Assembly (NCBI RefSeq): GCF_015706575.1 | Contig: NW_024037068.1 | Span: 2,108,001-2,172,000, forward strand | Direction of reading: 5' to 3' | Source: Patiria miniata | Taxonomy: Eukaryota; Echinodermata; Asteroidea; Valvatida; Asterinidae | Length of the DNA: 64,000 bases | Part shown: positions 32,401 through 43,928 of the stretch, in pieces | Numbering within the stretch: the first letter of the stretch is position 1 | How the letters are laid out: each line of letters starts with the position of its first letter | The notes under the pieces: model-generated | The model's database searches: none | What the model was told of the DNA's origin: nothing | What the model saw: the letters and a program-made list of their open reading frames with translations, nothing else | Made by a program: the position numbers and the translations under genes

Positions 32401-35400
32401 TTTAACTTTGTTTTGTGAAATTTCATCAAGTTCTAAGCACTCCCATTTTTAAATCAAGGGTTTATCCACCCTTTTACAAAGTTAGCAGAAAGGGTTATTT
32501 TGGCGTGATTTTCCAAGTGCACAGTGAACCCTTTGAAAATGTCCCGAAAAAATTGAAAATAATTTTCTGACAAACTTCTAGTTGGGTATGTAAGTAGAGA
32601 TAATAATTGTTTATCAAAATTGTTTATCAACTTTACAGAAATTCTTAAATGTTAATTTGGAATTTTCTGAGATTTATTCAAGTGCCCCATGTTGGGGAAC
32701 ACTCAGCCTATTTGTGCAAAATTTCCGGACGCCACCGTTGTTGAATTTCGGATTAAATTTCATGAAACCGAAATTGTTCACAGAGGTTAAATAGCAAGTA
32801 TTAATAAGGTAAAAGTACCAGTATTTCACTGAATGAATTTAAAGTTTGTCAACAAAGAAGTTTGGCAACACTGATGTGGAAAGTCGGGGTAAATGTCGAA
32901 GTACGCCACGTTAGGGAACACCACTATATTATATAGGCCTAGGCCCTAATATTTTTGAAAGAAAAATCGGCCAAGTTCTTACCTGTGATTTGTGAAACTA
33001 GCTCCATAAATGTGGCCAATTTACTGGACTACCTCCATAAATAAATGCCACACTTGGAACATGTACCCGAATATGTAGAACTTTGTCAAGTTTTTATTTT
33101 CACATTTAGACGTTGTATTTTATTTATGCTTTAGAAGCACACTCACCCTCTATAAAGCGATAGAAAATTATTCCCCCCTTTTTCAGACGTCTATTTTTCG
33201 TGTAATTTCGTGTTGGAATTTAGATACGCTAACGTGTGCAAAATGAACCTGGAAATTACACGAAATATAGGACGTCTGAAAAAGGGGGGAATAATTTTCT
33301 AATGCTTTAAGTACGTTAAAGAGGGTGAGTGTGCTTCTACTACATGTAGATTCCATTATTAGTTTGCACTCATCGACTTGAAACAGAACAAAGTTACTAA
33401 AATATGAAAAATATTGATGATTTTGGTAGCTTCTTCAGAAAAACCCTCCAGTGCCGCCGTACTGTCATGGCTGAGTTGTGCTGGTTGTGCATGTGTGCTT
33501 CTGCCGATCAGCCAATCAGATTATTCCTAGATTATTCGAGGAATAATCTGATTGGCCAATCGGCACAAGCACACAATAACCACAACACAGCCATGCAGTA
33601 CAGCGGCACTGCACGGTTTTTCTGAAGAAGCCACTGAAATTATGTGAAGGGCACCATGAGTCCAATATTAAACCTAAAAGTGGATTTTTGTTCTCTTTAT
33701 ATGAACAGGTCCATAAGTACACAATCACCGCTGGATGATACACATTTGGTCAATCACTAGTCCGAGTACTAGAACTGTACATTTGATTAGATTAGATTAG
33801 ATTTCTTTATTGTCATGCTCAAAATTACATGAAACTTCATTTCCCAGTGTACAATTAAAAATATGTATACATCCAATAACTTCAAAAATACACAACACAT
33901 GACAAGACCAATATACATGTACATGTATATCATAACATGTACATTGTACATGGCGATAGTATGTAATGTAAATTGTCTTTGTCATTGCTATTCCTTTCCC
34001 AGTGATGAGGATCTGCCTCGACACAGAGTCACCGTCCGGTCCTTGGCGCTTCGTATGGCAGCCATATTCCTGTTCCTCGGTCTGGCTCACTGGTACTCTG
34101 TTGATGCTGGTCTCCAGTCCTTGGCAAAGCAGAACGAAGATGTGCCTTTGAGACGTTTCAACGTCACCTGTTCTTCAGATTTCCAGTCCGACCTCAAGAA
34201 ATTTAAAGGTACCGGTACATGTATTAAACCCTTACCCCCAGGGCCTTTTAGCTAGGATCCATCCTCAATCCTCCCAAATCCTATAAAAAATGTTGACCTT
34301 ATGTTCAAATGAACGATACCCAGCGCCTCAATCCTTCAATTTGTCAGACAGTCCTGCCTCAAAAAAATGCATTTATCCTTAATCCTCAAAAATCCTCTTC
34401 ATCTTCGAACACCATTCATCCTCAATCCTCCAAAATCCTCATGTGCTAAAACACCATTCATCTTTAATCCTCCAAAATCCTCATGTTTCTATAACACCGT
34501 TCATCCTCAATCCTCCAAAATCCTCATGTGCTAAAACACCATTCATCATCAATCCTCCAAACTCCTAATTATGTTTCTCAAACACCATTCATCCTCAATC
34601 TTCCAAAATCCTCCAAAATTGCCATGAGGATTTCGGAAGATTGAGAAAGGTTAGGTCAATAAATACATATACATGTATGTACAGTCGAGTCTCGTTAATA
34701 CAAACTCGTTCGGACCTAGCCAAATTGTCTGTTATATCAGAATTTTGTATTAAGAGGAACATCAGTCCCATTCATTGTGCACATAAATGCACAGTCGGGA
34801 CTAAGGCTTTATGTTTGTTATAACCAGAATTTTGTATTAACAGAGTTTGTACTAACGAGATTCGACTGTACATGTATAGCATAGTGGCTGAACAGAAGGA
34901 AGAAACCCCCCCCCCCTTTTAGATCCCCTTACTGCATGACAACTTGCAGAATGTGGATTCGGTTACCACGTCCCCCATAGACTTGTGTGCATTTATCTGC
35001 ATAATCATCCCCATGTACAAATGTGACCCCCTCCACAAAAAAGGGTATTATATTGCAAATAAGTAAAATTGAGTTATATATGGTTGGCATGCCCACAACT
35101 TACGTGTATGCTTTCTTTTAGTATATAATAGAGCTCCATAGCCCCTCCCGTTCTGGAGATATGACATATTTGCATACTTCCTTGGAGTTCAAGTTACACA
35201 ACTACATGTAAGAAAACAGGCTTTGAAATAACTGGCTATGTTGTAGAACAACAGAACAATGCACTCAAAATGGTTGTTTTTCCACTTTATTCATCGAAAT
35301 CAATATTTCTGTGAATAAAACTTGAAACTTTAAGTATTAAAGATGTCAATCATGACAAAAAATGAAAATCTCATTTTGACGAAATTTTCACCCACTCATT

Positions 35401-38400
35401 GAGTGGGCCATTACACAATAGTGCACAGCGCGACTTAATACCCTTTTTTGTAGAGTGGGTCACAAATCGTCAAATCTTGTTATGAACATGCGCAGTTGGG
35501 ACATCTTTTTGTTTTATTGACATTGAAGTTTTGAGGGTTTTTTGGGTTGCGTTTTTCCCCCACAGGATGTGCACCTACCCAGTGTGGGAGGGTGGTCATG
35601 GATGGCCTTATATCAAAGAGTGAAGCCAGGCATCTTTTAGAGTACGTAAGCAATCATCAAGGGTCATTTATCAAACCTCGTCTACCATCATCAGCTTTGG
35701 CTCCCTGCTTAAGGAAATCGAGCCAAAATCAGGATCCTCAACTCATGAGAATGAAGCCCAAGATAAAGTTGGAAATGGTGCCAGGGTTTTAGAAATGGCA
35801 CTTGCTGATAATTCCATGTTTCATGTTAATGGACACCATTTGCAAATATTCAAAAACGAAACTGCCAAAAATTATGAAATATACTTGTTGATTGTAAGTA
35901 AATAATAGGATCGTGCATCCTGTGAAATCAGTGCGCCTAGTACGCTGTCATCTTCAGGAAAAGAAGAATTATCATTTTCTCCATGGCTTGTGTTTTCAAA
36001 TACTGTCCCCAATAGATCGAATTCTGTTTAGTTTGCAATTGGTTACACTAGTACATGCATCTGTGAATGAGAAGTATTTTTCCCCGAGCTACAAACCAGG
36101 GATTATACAACAAGAGCACATCTTGGAAGTGAGGGCTTTCAATGAAAACTGTGCTTTGCTTCGAGGGAAAAAGGAAGACACATTTTCACATTGAAATGAA
36201 AGTTCAGATCAGATTTATTGTATTGTAGTTCCTTGAATTTGAAGCGGCAAACATACATTTTTTGCAGTGGTGTCCATCCCCTTTGAACACTTTCACATTG
36301 TAATGCTGTGTGTGTACTTCCACCATGTTCCTATGTACTCAGTATTGAAGGCAAGAAGGACATTGTGCCATAAGTTGTTGCAAGATCACACAATTTATTG
36401 TGGTATCTTATCTACAAGTCCTCCACAAAAAAACTTCTACCTACCTACCCTATTTTCAAATGCCATGTTATCGGAAGTAAATATTTTTTTTTGGCCTAAT
36501 AGATTCATTTTGACTGAGAATCAAATATACTTTCTGAAATGGTTGAAATGGTTGAATGTTTATATGTTTGATAACAAAATAAATTATTTTATATTTCAGA
36601 CTTGCCAAAAACGGAATAAGTCTTGGAGGTTCCAATGGAGGGGTGAGTTTCTCATTAATCATATTTTATCCCATAGTGTCAAATTTTTGAAAAATGTGAA
36701 GACGTTAAGTTATGTTTTATTTTTATTCATGAAATGGAAATTGTAATCTGTGCAGATCTGGTCTTTGTTAAGTGGAATACAGGGTGGGTTAAAAAAAAGC
36801 GAAACCCAAACCCAAAGAAATATTTAAAAATATGTAGCACCCAAAATAATTATGACTGGTAAGCCAATTTAATAAGCTACTTTTAAATCAACAAATTTCT
36901 TCAATTGCTTAAACCGTTAAAATAATATCACCATTTTAACGAAATGACCCTAAACTTTGTTTCGTCCAAGAATGCGATTTCAAGAATTGTTGCTACAATT
37001 GTCTTCAATCATCACCAGCGATAAAACCTCAGTTTAACAGTAAAAAGTATTCAATAAAGTCCTTTTGAAGGCCCGTCTTTTAAAAAAAAGAAGTGGATTG
37101 AATTGAATTGAATTGAATTGATTTCTTCAATTTTTATTTTCAGGCCTCAATTCTCGATCTTCATTCTGGTGCGCTTTCAAAAGGTGATTCATTTATAAAT
37201 ATTTACAAGTAAGTGCATGTTGGCTGTTTTTGTTCAGAAGTTAATGAAATGTTGTCACTTTAATGTAACCTGCATGTTTCAAATAATCATGAGACACAAC
37301 ACAGGAGATGCACTGTGTTTAAAATACATGTAGTTTCACTGGCATTGGTATTATGTGGCTAGCTTTGTAAAGGTGAGATTTAAATGTAACAAGTGCCAGT
37401 GCACGATAAGCTCTGGCCATCTTCCACGAAAGTCTAGAATGTTGACCGGAGATTGCGCGTACAAGCCTGGGCCGCAGCATCCCACGGGTTGTCCCACGCA
37501 CTGTCCCACACACCATCAACGCCTCCCACGCAAAAATCACGCTGCCCTAATCTGTCCCTGAAAATTGACCAAAATAAGCCCCCTGAGTCTCCCATAAAAT
37601 ATTATGTGCGCTGTATACCACGCTGTATGCCACGTGACTATAACATTACTGCACATATCTTGCCTTCATTTACAAAATGTCGTCACAACTTCACAAATTG
37701 TTACAAACAAGGTTTTTGAAGTATTTCAATCATTTTGTTTGCTTTATATGCAAGAAGTAAAATTTGGTATTTTATGGGAAACTTATGGGGCTCGTTTTTG
37801 GTCAATTTTCCGGGGACAAACCGACCGACCAACCACAAAATGACATGTAGAAGCTCCAGCCAAAGCTTAAAAATTAGCAATAAAACAAGAAATTTTGACA
37901 AACCATAGTTTGCTAGTGGTTACATTTACATTAAATGGAAGCGTCAAGCTTGACTTCTATATCTTTATCTCTCTACTCGACTTTGTTTGGTGTCCAGTCA
38001 TAGATGGTCATACAAATTGTCATCTGATGAAGTCTTTGCTAGGTGGGTCAAGCTTTCTGGTGAATCAAGTTGCAACTATAATTTGGTAACTTTCTTAAAA
38101 ACAACAGATTAAGTATTTGCACTTGCTTTTACTTCTTTTTGTTTTTGTTGATTCAGATATTTAGAAAAAGGAGAATTAGGCAGTGTGTTTCATGAAGGTG
38201 ACTTCAAGCTGTACAGGTGAGCATTGTGTAATTTTGTCAGGAAATGTTTCACAGGCTATTCCCACTTTCAGAGTTTTCTAATATGGCACAGTTCAAAAGT
38301 TGGGTTTTTTTTACTGATTTTTCGTCTCTTTTTTCAATAACTCCAAAACTGACAAACACCAAGCTAACTAGGACAAATGTTGCCACTATTACTCAATACA

Positions 38401-40394
38401 TGTGAATCCATTTTTTTTCTCCATACATGTGGGAAGATTTTGCATCTCGATATTCAGTCCAAAAGTTAAAACGTTTAGGGGCTGGGAAGTATGATGCATT
38501 TTTAAAATCACAGAATTCCTGAACTTAAAAACAAGAATTTCTTTTAAATCCAAAAGATGTTAACGTATTGGTGTGACATTACTAACATATTTTTTTCAGT
38601 ATTTCTGATGACTCAAGTTTGTTGGAAACTCTTACTCCTCCAAAATCAAATGATGTGTTAAACTAAATTCGTCATAGTTTGTACATCTCAAATTGAGAAA
38701 ATGAGGCATTATGTAAAATCTCAAGGCCCAATGTTAAATATTCATCAAAGACTATGCCAGGTTCAAAGAAAATGCCACTGGTTCCTTCAAAGTGGTGAAT
38801 TTGGGAGGGGGGGGGGTGAAGATCCCCACAAAAATTCCTATAGAGTAAGGGTATCATTTTATAAAATAATTTATTAAAAATAATTTTGCACTTGAAAATT
38901 ATTGAAATTCAGATTGTGACCCAGAAGTTACACTGTCAATGTTTTTATTTTCAGCACTGTTGCCAAAAAGATCAAGCGAGCCATAGCCAAAGAGTTTGGT
39001 ATCCGGCTTGACAAGCTGCACCTAACCCATCCTACATTCTTCTCAAGGATGACCAACAAACCGGCTAAGACTATACACGATGAATACTGGCATGTCCATG
39101 TGGATAAGGTATGGAGGTAGTGCCGAAATAAAACCTCTGATGTCAAAAATGCAATGTTTTAATTGAGACAATGTCAAGTCAATCACAAGTCAAGTCACAG
39201 GTCAATTCTTAACTTCATTCACATGACAAGTAAACAGGGGATGCACAATGGTAGATAACTAAGGCCAAAAAAAATTGTTCTGCTCCCGATTATATGGCAC
39301 GCGAAAATAGGGTAGGTAGGTAGGGAATTTTTTTTTTTGCCAATTTTTTGGTGTACGATCATATGGAGGCGTCTGCGTGTAGTCAAGGGTAAAAGGTATA
39401 AAGTGATGGTTTGGGGTGTTTTTTCTCATTTTTCCAATAAAAAAAATTAGGGTAGGGGCTGTCAGAATAGGGTAGGTAGGGAAACTGGAAGCAGAACTAT
39501 TATTTTGTTGGCCTAATGAATAGCTTACGACATGATTTGAGACTGGATGACTTATGATGACTTGTGATCACTTGTGATCACTTGTGACTGACTCAGTTAC
39601 AACTGTATATAAATAGAACGTGCCCTGAAGTGCAGACAATTTTTAAGGCAAACCTTGACTTCTTTGAAAAGCACACCATAATTCTCAAAACGAAAATGGT
39701 CAAAAAGTGTATGTCGACCCAAAAATGTATCTGCCTTTCATTTATGCTAATTTCTAGGTTGTTCATGGCCTATTTAACCATTGTGTATCTTTGAATTCTC
39801 AGGAGACCTATGAGACGTTTGACTACACGTCTTTACTCTACCTGGCTGACTATCAGAAGGATTTTGAAGGCGGTCGCTTCATTTTCACGGACAAAGGTTC
39901 CAACATGACAGTAGAACCGAAACTTGGTAAGTACAATGGATTTGCACATTCTCCATGCATACCCCCCCCCCCCATGGTGAAAAATCCCCACACCCACAGA
40001 AGCATGGGCTGATTTTACTAAAGCATTACTACGTATGCAATATGCCATAGAGGGCGCTAGCCATTCGCCAAGATTGAATGGAGGATTTGTAAGTCAAAGA
40101 ACCATTAATTGACTCATGCTAGTTGTGGTCGGTGACTTAAATTGGTTGCAGAAAAAAAATATGCCACCAAAACAAAAGAGTTAAGGTGTTGCCGGGTGTC
40201 TTGAACTTGGAGCCAAGATTTTAATTTGTTATATAATTTATTTTTGGTCAGGGAGATTATCTTTCTTCACATCTGGCTCAGAGAATCCCCACTACGTGGA
40301 ACGCATCACCAAGGGAACCCGATACGCCATTACAGTGTCTTTCACGTGTGACAAAACAAAAGCAATCGAACACCCGAAACTTCACAAGTCCTAA
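29208..40394 (+). CDS. OGFOD3: 2-oxoglutarate and Fe(II)-dependent oxygenase domain-containing protein 3 (322 aa)
   Basis: Nine exons join in phase (98, 206, 76, 43, 65, 60, 154, 124 and 143 nt; sum 969). The protein has a basic cytoplasmic N-terminus (MAPRKRKP), one membrane segment near residues 50-65 (AAIFLFLGLAHWYS), and a lumenal region with the GCxPxxCGRVV segment, SLGGSNGGASILDLHSGALS, THPTFFSRM and HDEYWHVHVDK. HVD is the first part of the Fe(II) facial triad. The distal His lies in SENPHYVE and the 2-oxoglutarate Arg in GTRYAITVSF. I recall the human orthologue as about the same length with the same motifs. The family is a prolyl-4-hydroxylase-like membrane oxygenase whose substrate I do not know. 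Exon 1 is duplicated at 8125-8222. It converges with the EGF/CUB gene. Confidence 0.95.
29584..30142. mobile_element. MITE with TTAA target duplication
   Basis: 559 bp in OGFOD3 intron 1. TTAA flanks both ends (29580-29583 and 30143-30146). Left end AAGGCAGTGGATATTTTGCC and right end (inverse) AAAGATAGTGGATATTTTGCC match at most positions. AGTAAACGTTAGTTTGCCGG occurs near both ends in direct orientation. TTAA duplication fits piggyBac or Kolobok families. Confidence 0.8.
29930..30003 (-). mobile_element. tRNA-like SINE head inside the TTAA MITE
   Basis: On the minus strand GTGCAGTGGTTAAGC (A-box-like) is followed by GAGTTCGAATCCTG (B-box). It is not a functional tRNA: no convincing acceptor stem. 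Nested in the MITE. Confidence 0.5.
30918..31331 (-). mobile_element. LINE fragment: reverse transcriptase C-terminal region
   Basis: An uninterrupted frame reads YGAETWTLTKDSINRLEAFE, then MWTYRRMLSIPW, NYFGHMMRN and IEGKRPRGRRRTSWFDN, ending near NLLREDGT. This is the C-terminal part of non-LTR retrotransposon polymerases often annotated as craniofacial development protein 2-like. Only about 137 residues remain, so it is a 5'-truncated copy in OGFOD3 intron 1. I cannot assign the clade with certainty. Confidence 0.85.
31332..32058. other. OGFOD3 intron 1, no recognised feature
   Basis: AT-rich sequence with no supportable element or gene. Confidence 0.4.
32059..32394. mobile_element. MITE-like element with GCTTAACCCTTAC ends
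   Basis: Left end GCTTAACCCTTAC is the inverse of right end GTAAGGGTTAAGC, 336 bp apart. The interior repeats GGAGGGCCATGC- and TTGGAGGC-like words. No coding capacity. Confidence 0.6.
32395..33132. other. OGFOD3 intron 1, no recognised feature
   Basis: AT-rich with no element or gene that I can support. Confidence 0.4.
33133..33338. mobile_element. Hairpin MITE
   Basis: 206 bp. Arms of about 75 bp pair: AGAAGCACACTCACCCTCT at left faces its near-inverse at right, and AAAATTATTCCCCCCTTTTT faces its inverse. The inner words GACGTC and CGTGTAATTT also pair. Confidence 0.8.
33424..33636. mobile_element. Hairpin MITE
   Basis: 213 bp, about 85 bp after the previous hairpin. Arms begin GTAGCTTCTTCAGAAAAAC and end GTTTTTCTGAAGAAGCCAC. 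The centre GATTATTCGAGGAATAATC is nearly perfect. Similar in build but not in sequence to its neighbour. Confidence 0.8.
33787..33860 (-). mobile_element. Probable retroposon 3' tail
   Basis: Read on the minus strand, TGACAATAAAGAAATC followed by (TAATC)n is the form of many LINE 3' ends with a short microsatellite tail. Only the tail is present. Confidence 0.45.
34003..34208 (+). CDS. OGFOD3: OGFOD3 exon 2: membrane anchor
   Basis: Acceptor TATTCCTTTCCCAG. Encodes VRSLALRMAAIFLFLGLAHW, a single hydrophobic segment after basic residues, as for a type II anchor, then RFNVTCSS with a possible N-glycosylation site. Leaves in phase 1. Confidence 0.93.
34255..34640 (+). repeat. Degenerate tandem repeat, unit about 50 bp
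   Basis: Repeats of CATTCATCCTCAATCCTCC and AAAATCCTCATGTGC, about six to seven units with drift, in OGFOD3 intron 2. Confidence 0.8.
34682..34868. mobile_element. pogo/Tigger-type MITE
   Basis: 187 bp with ends CAGTCGAGTCTCGTTA and TAACGAGATTCGACTG, flanked by TA on both sides. This end sequence and TA duplication are typical of the pogo branch of the Tc1/mariner superfamily. Non-autonomous. Confidence 0.88.
35023..35463. mobile_element. MITE with GTGACCC ends
   Basis: 441 bp. Left end GTGACCCCCTCCACAAAAAA and right end TTTTTTGTAGAGTGGGTCAC are near-inverse. AAAT flanks both sides, which may be the target duplication. The inner GGGTATTA/TAATACCC also pairs. Confidence 0.75.
35566..35641 (+). 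CDS. OGFOD3: OGFOD3 exon 3
   Basis: 76 nt, phase 1 in and phase 2 out. Encodes CAPTQCGRVVMDGLISKSEA, which corresponds to the CxPxxCGR segment of the family. Confidence 0.93.
36600..36642 (+). CDS. OGFOD3: OGFOD3 exon 4 (43-nt microexon)
   Basis: Acceptor TTATATTTCAG, donor GTGAGT. Encodes LAKNGISLGGSNGG, conserved with the human protein. Small enough to be missed by ORF-length methods. Confidence 0.92.
37144..37208 (+). CDS. OGFOD3: OGFOD3 exon 5
   Basis: 65 nt, phase 0 in and phase 2 out. Encodes ASILDLHSGALSKGDSFINI plus Tyr. Confidence 0.93.
37553..37818. mobile_element. Inverted-repeat element in OGFOD3 intron 5
   Basis: Left arm TGTCCCTGAAAATTGACCAA and right arm TTGGTCAATTTTCCGGGGAC pair over about 45 bp (also AAGCCCC with GGGGCTC, CCCATAAAAT with ATTTTATGGG). 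The total is 266 bp. Confidence 0.7.
38157..38216 (+). CDS. OGFOD3: OGFOD3 exon 6
   Basis: 60 nt, phase 2 in and out. Encodes YLEKGELGSVFHEGDFKLY. Confidence 0.92.
38955..39108 (+). CDS. OGFOD3: OGFOD3 exon 7: first Fe(II) ligands
   Basis: 154 nt, leaving in phase 0. Encodes LHLTHPTFFSRM and HDEYWHVHVDK. HVD supplies the His and Asp of the facial triad. Confidence 0.95.
39803..39926 (+). CDS. OGFOD3: OGFOD3 exon 8
   Basis: 124 nt from ETYETFDYTSLLYLADYQKD to VEPKLG. Contains the FxGGRFxF strand typical of the double-stranded beta-helix core, and an N-glycosylation motif (NMT). Confidence 0.95.
40252..40394 (+). CDS. OGFOD3: OGFOD3 exon 9: distal His, 2OG Arg and stop
   Basis: 143 nt. Encodes RLSFFTSGSENPHYVERITK, GTRYAITVSFTC and a tail ending KLHKS, then TAA. 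Confidence 0.95.
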
Positions 40395-43300
40395 AACGTG
40401 AGTCCCCTCCCCATCCCCATACTCCCAAGCGAATGTTCAAGAAGCAAAAACATGTGACAATGGATTTTCGGAAAGGCAGCATAGTAAATCATTCAACTTG
40501 TCCTTGTTTTTTTTTCGCTTTAAATTTGTTTGCCCTTGAAATGAAGAAACACTGTAGAAATACCATTAACCCTCCTATATTGGTACTTTTAACTATCACA
40601 AACTGTCAAAAACCTTACCCCTTACCTCCCTCAATAGTCACCAACTACCAGAAACCCCTATGGATCAAACCGTATAACTGTCAAAGCCTGTTGAAGTCTG
40701 AAGTGGTTTGATAGATAGGGTCCCCAATACTGGCACAGCTTGTGTAGCAGCCATTTTAAAGGGCGATGGCTTTGTTTGGCTGGAATGCATGAGTGAACCT
40801 TTTGTGCCTTCATTGTTACTGAGCTAAACCTATCATTGACAGGCACTCACCAGTGCTGACCCACCACATCTACATAGCTGCCAACTTTTCAAAATCCCAA
40901 TTGGTAATCAACCCGCGCGGTCATTTTCAACTTCTCGTTTTATCAGAAGCTTTACCAACATCGAGTACAGGTACATGGTTTACATGTACACATACATGTG
41001 CATACCATTCTTGTTGTGAATAATAATTTACTGTAGGCCAAAAGATAATTCAAACAAAATTTAAAAAAAAAAAAAAAATTTAAATTTTTTTTTTAAATTA
41101 ATTTTGTTTTAATGTCTGTATTTGTTTGTTGAAGTCAAATAAATAATAACAACAATAACATGTGCGCATATTTTTTTTGGAGATGCATGCTTTCGATGTG
41201 GAGTTTCGAGTTCGTATCATGTTTTTACACACAATGATTTAGGGCCACCGTCATGACCGTATGCAATATAAATATGCCGCCAGCATACCTTGCAAACGCA
41301 TGCTGATTTATCTTTTCTGTCCGTTGTGACAAACTCAAACTCTATTACCAATTATGCCAACCATACTCTTATTAAATTCCATGATTAAAATCTTGAACTG
41401 ATGGGTCTCATCCCGGCAATAAGCGACTAAATGTGCTCACGATCGTCACTGAAAAGTACTCACATACAGTACACACAACCACACATCCACGAGATGCACA
41501 CAAATGACACACCATTGAAAAATATTTTTAGTCTGGTCCTCAAGTACTCCACTGCGCACACTGCCCTGATGTCTATCAGGTGCTTGACTGCATTCTTATT
41601 AGACTTGTCACCAGTCCATCCATTATCGCGACATTTCGCAAGAATTTTTCGGTCAAAAACGATACTTTACAAGTATTTTTTTTTTGTTAGGTAGAAAATG
41701 GGAAATTCATAGTGTTTTAGTGGCAAATCGTATTTTCGTAATTTAACAAAAAATTCGTAATAATTACGAAAAAATCGTACTAGTTGGCAGCTATGCATCT
41801 ATCAATGTCAATCAAGGCATGGTACCCTCAGTTTACAAAACTACCACAGCCTGTCACTTGTACCAATATGGTGCAAGTTTGCAGACCTGTTAAAACCTGT
41901 CACCTGAAAATGTTTGATGTACCAGTATAGGGTAACTCTCTACAGATTGTCACCGAGAGAGGAAGGGTTAAAGCTCAGAATTTTCTTCTTTTGTTTATTT
42001 CCCTGTGGCATGCCTGAGTAGTACAATAGTTTTGCAGTGAATTTGACACAGATTATTTCCCGCTGTGGTATAAACAAGAGTAACACACAGGAATATATGA
42101 GCCAAAAAAATCTGAAATATCTTTTGTCATAAGTTTTCTGTATTAATAAAGGGGATAAAAGTGTGTGTAGGTGAGGATAATAGGGCTCTAACACTGACCA
42201 TGTGACCCGGCCTACATCCAGGTACCGGAATATCAGCGTCGCCATTGTTGTAGGCAAAGATCATGTAGCGCCGTGCGCAGTAGGTTGTGGGCAAGCCTTT
42301 AAATCTATGATGGGTGGCAAAAACTGTGAGAAAAAATGTGTACTGTCTAGTTCACAACGCAGGACGTGCTTGCTAACCAAACACTTGCCTACTGCAATGG
42401 AGGTAATGTGGAAATGGATGTATTTGGAAATAGCCTAAAGAGTGCCTTAAATAATGAAACAGCAAGTACAATGTAAACGTGCATTTTTCCCAGAATTGTC
42501 TATCAAACTGATTTATTGGTGGTTCATAATCATTCCTGTATAGTCTTTCAGTTCTGCAAACGATTAATTATGAATGATATAAGATGTATTATTTTATGCT
42601 AAATGGTATTAATACTGCATAATGACACTTCAATATTATTATAAGTTTGCTTATCGTCACAAATTCTATATCCCCGCATACATGTACATGGTATGTGTTC
42701 TACATACATTACCAGTAATATAATGGTTGGCAAATGTTAAAGGTATTATGCCTAATGCTGAATTTTGCCAATAATTTGTGGTACCACTCACAACTACAGT
42801 ACTGCCTCAAAATGTAATGTGCAAAACAAATCTCAACCTTATGGGGGCAAGTTTTGAAATTCTTTTGCTTTCTGTTTGAACCATGTGAATAAATTGCTTC
42901 CTCTAAAATGTAGTTCTTTAAAAAAAAGAAGTTTTTAAGCTTTCAAAAGATAACTTTACTTTATAGGCACTTCACTCTATATTCTGAGTATTGTTTTAAA
43001 TTAAAAAAACAGTTGGAGAAGACTTTAGAGAGAAAAAATGTATGAAAATCCGGTGTATTTTTGTAGCACCTGTCTTTTTGTTGCCCGACACCATGAAGGA
43101 AAAATAATGATCATTAATTCATAACTGATTATATTTTTTTTTAAATTAAACAAACTACCAAGATATGTAATTTACTTTTACAGTCATGTGAAACTAAAAT
43201 TGTTAACAGAAATCGTTACATCCCATTGAAATGCATTGTAAGCTTGAATATTAACTGAACCCATATTTGTATATATGTGTACTGCTGGTTTTTTTTAAGC

Positions 43301-43714
43301 AAATGCAGAAATAAATCCCAAACCATGGTATGACAAATAAAACATGTTATCATCGTATCACTTGTCATTTGTATGTGCCTGTCTTTAACATCTCTTCCTA
43401 AATTTCACATTATGAAGAAGCAGATATACAGACTTGGAAGCACTTAAAAGAAACGACTTGAAAAATTAACACTCAATTCCCAGCTAAGTACAAGCTAATA
43501 CTTCCCTCAGAACATGATTGATAAATAGTATAAGTATAAAGTACAAGTATCGACCATCCAGCTAGTAAATCCCCGAGTGAGTTGATCAGCGAAAACCAAG
43601 TCCCAAATTCCTACCCAATCCCCAAGGCCTCTACCCCTCAGCTTCCAACTCTCTCTGGAGATTAAGTCAGAACAACCTAAGGGTTTTAATTATTAGAATC
43701 CTCACTCTAGCAAG
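40395..43714 (+). other. OGFOD3 3' UTR and intergenic stretch
   Basis: No further gene seen. Candidate polyadenylation signals AATAAA at 41138-41143, and near 42888, 43309 and 43337, leave the UTR end open. An A/T palindrome (poly-A then poly-T) stands at about 41050-41100. Confidence 0.45.
41138..41143 (+). terminator. Possible OGFOD3 polyadenylation signal
   Basis: AATAAA about 745 bp after the stop. Later hexamers at 43.3 kb are alternatives. Confidence 0.35.
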
Positions 43715-43928
43715 AAAAACCCGGAAGTGTAGTGGTTAGAGCATAGGGCTACCTACCCAAAGGTCCCCGGTTCAACACCCACCCATGCACAATTTTGTCA
43801 GAAAACTTAGTATATATTTTAAAAAAGTCTAAAAGCTCCTCAGGACGGACCCAGGACCTTAACCCGGAACCTTCCGGGCTCGAGTCCTGGGGCTCGTCCT
43901 ACTGAGCTAACTGGCTCTTGATGAAATT
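43715..43928. mobile_element. Two head-to-head tRNA-like SINE heads
   Basis: Plus strand: GTGTAGTGGTTAGAGC and GGTTCAACACC at 43730-43795. Minus strand: TTAGCTCAGTAGGACG and GGACTCGAGCCC at about 43925-43870. Neither has a convincing tRNA fold. They are probably SINE fragments. Confidence 0.5.

Noticed and set aside
36267-36746. 159-codon open frame in OGFOD3 intron 3
   Set aside because: Overlaps exon 4 in another frame and has no recognisable domain.
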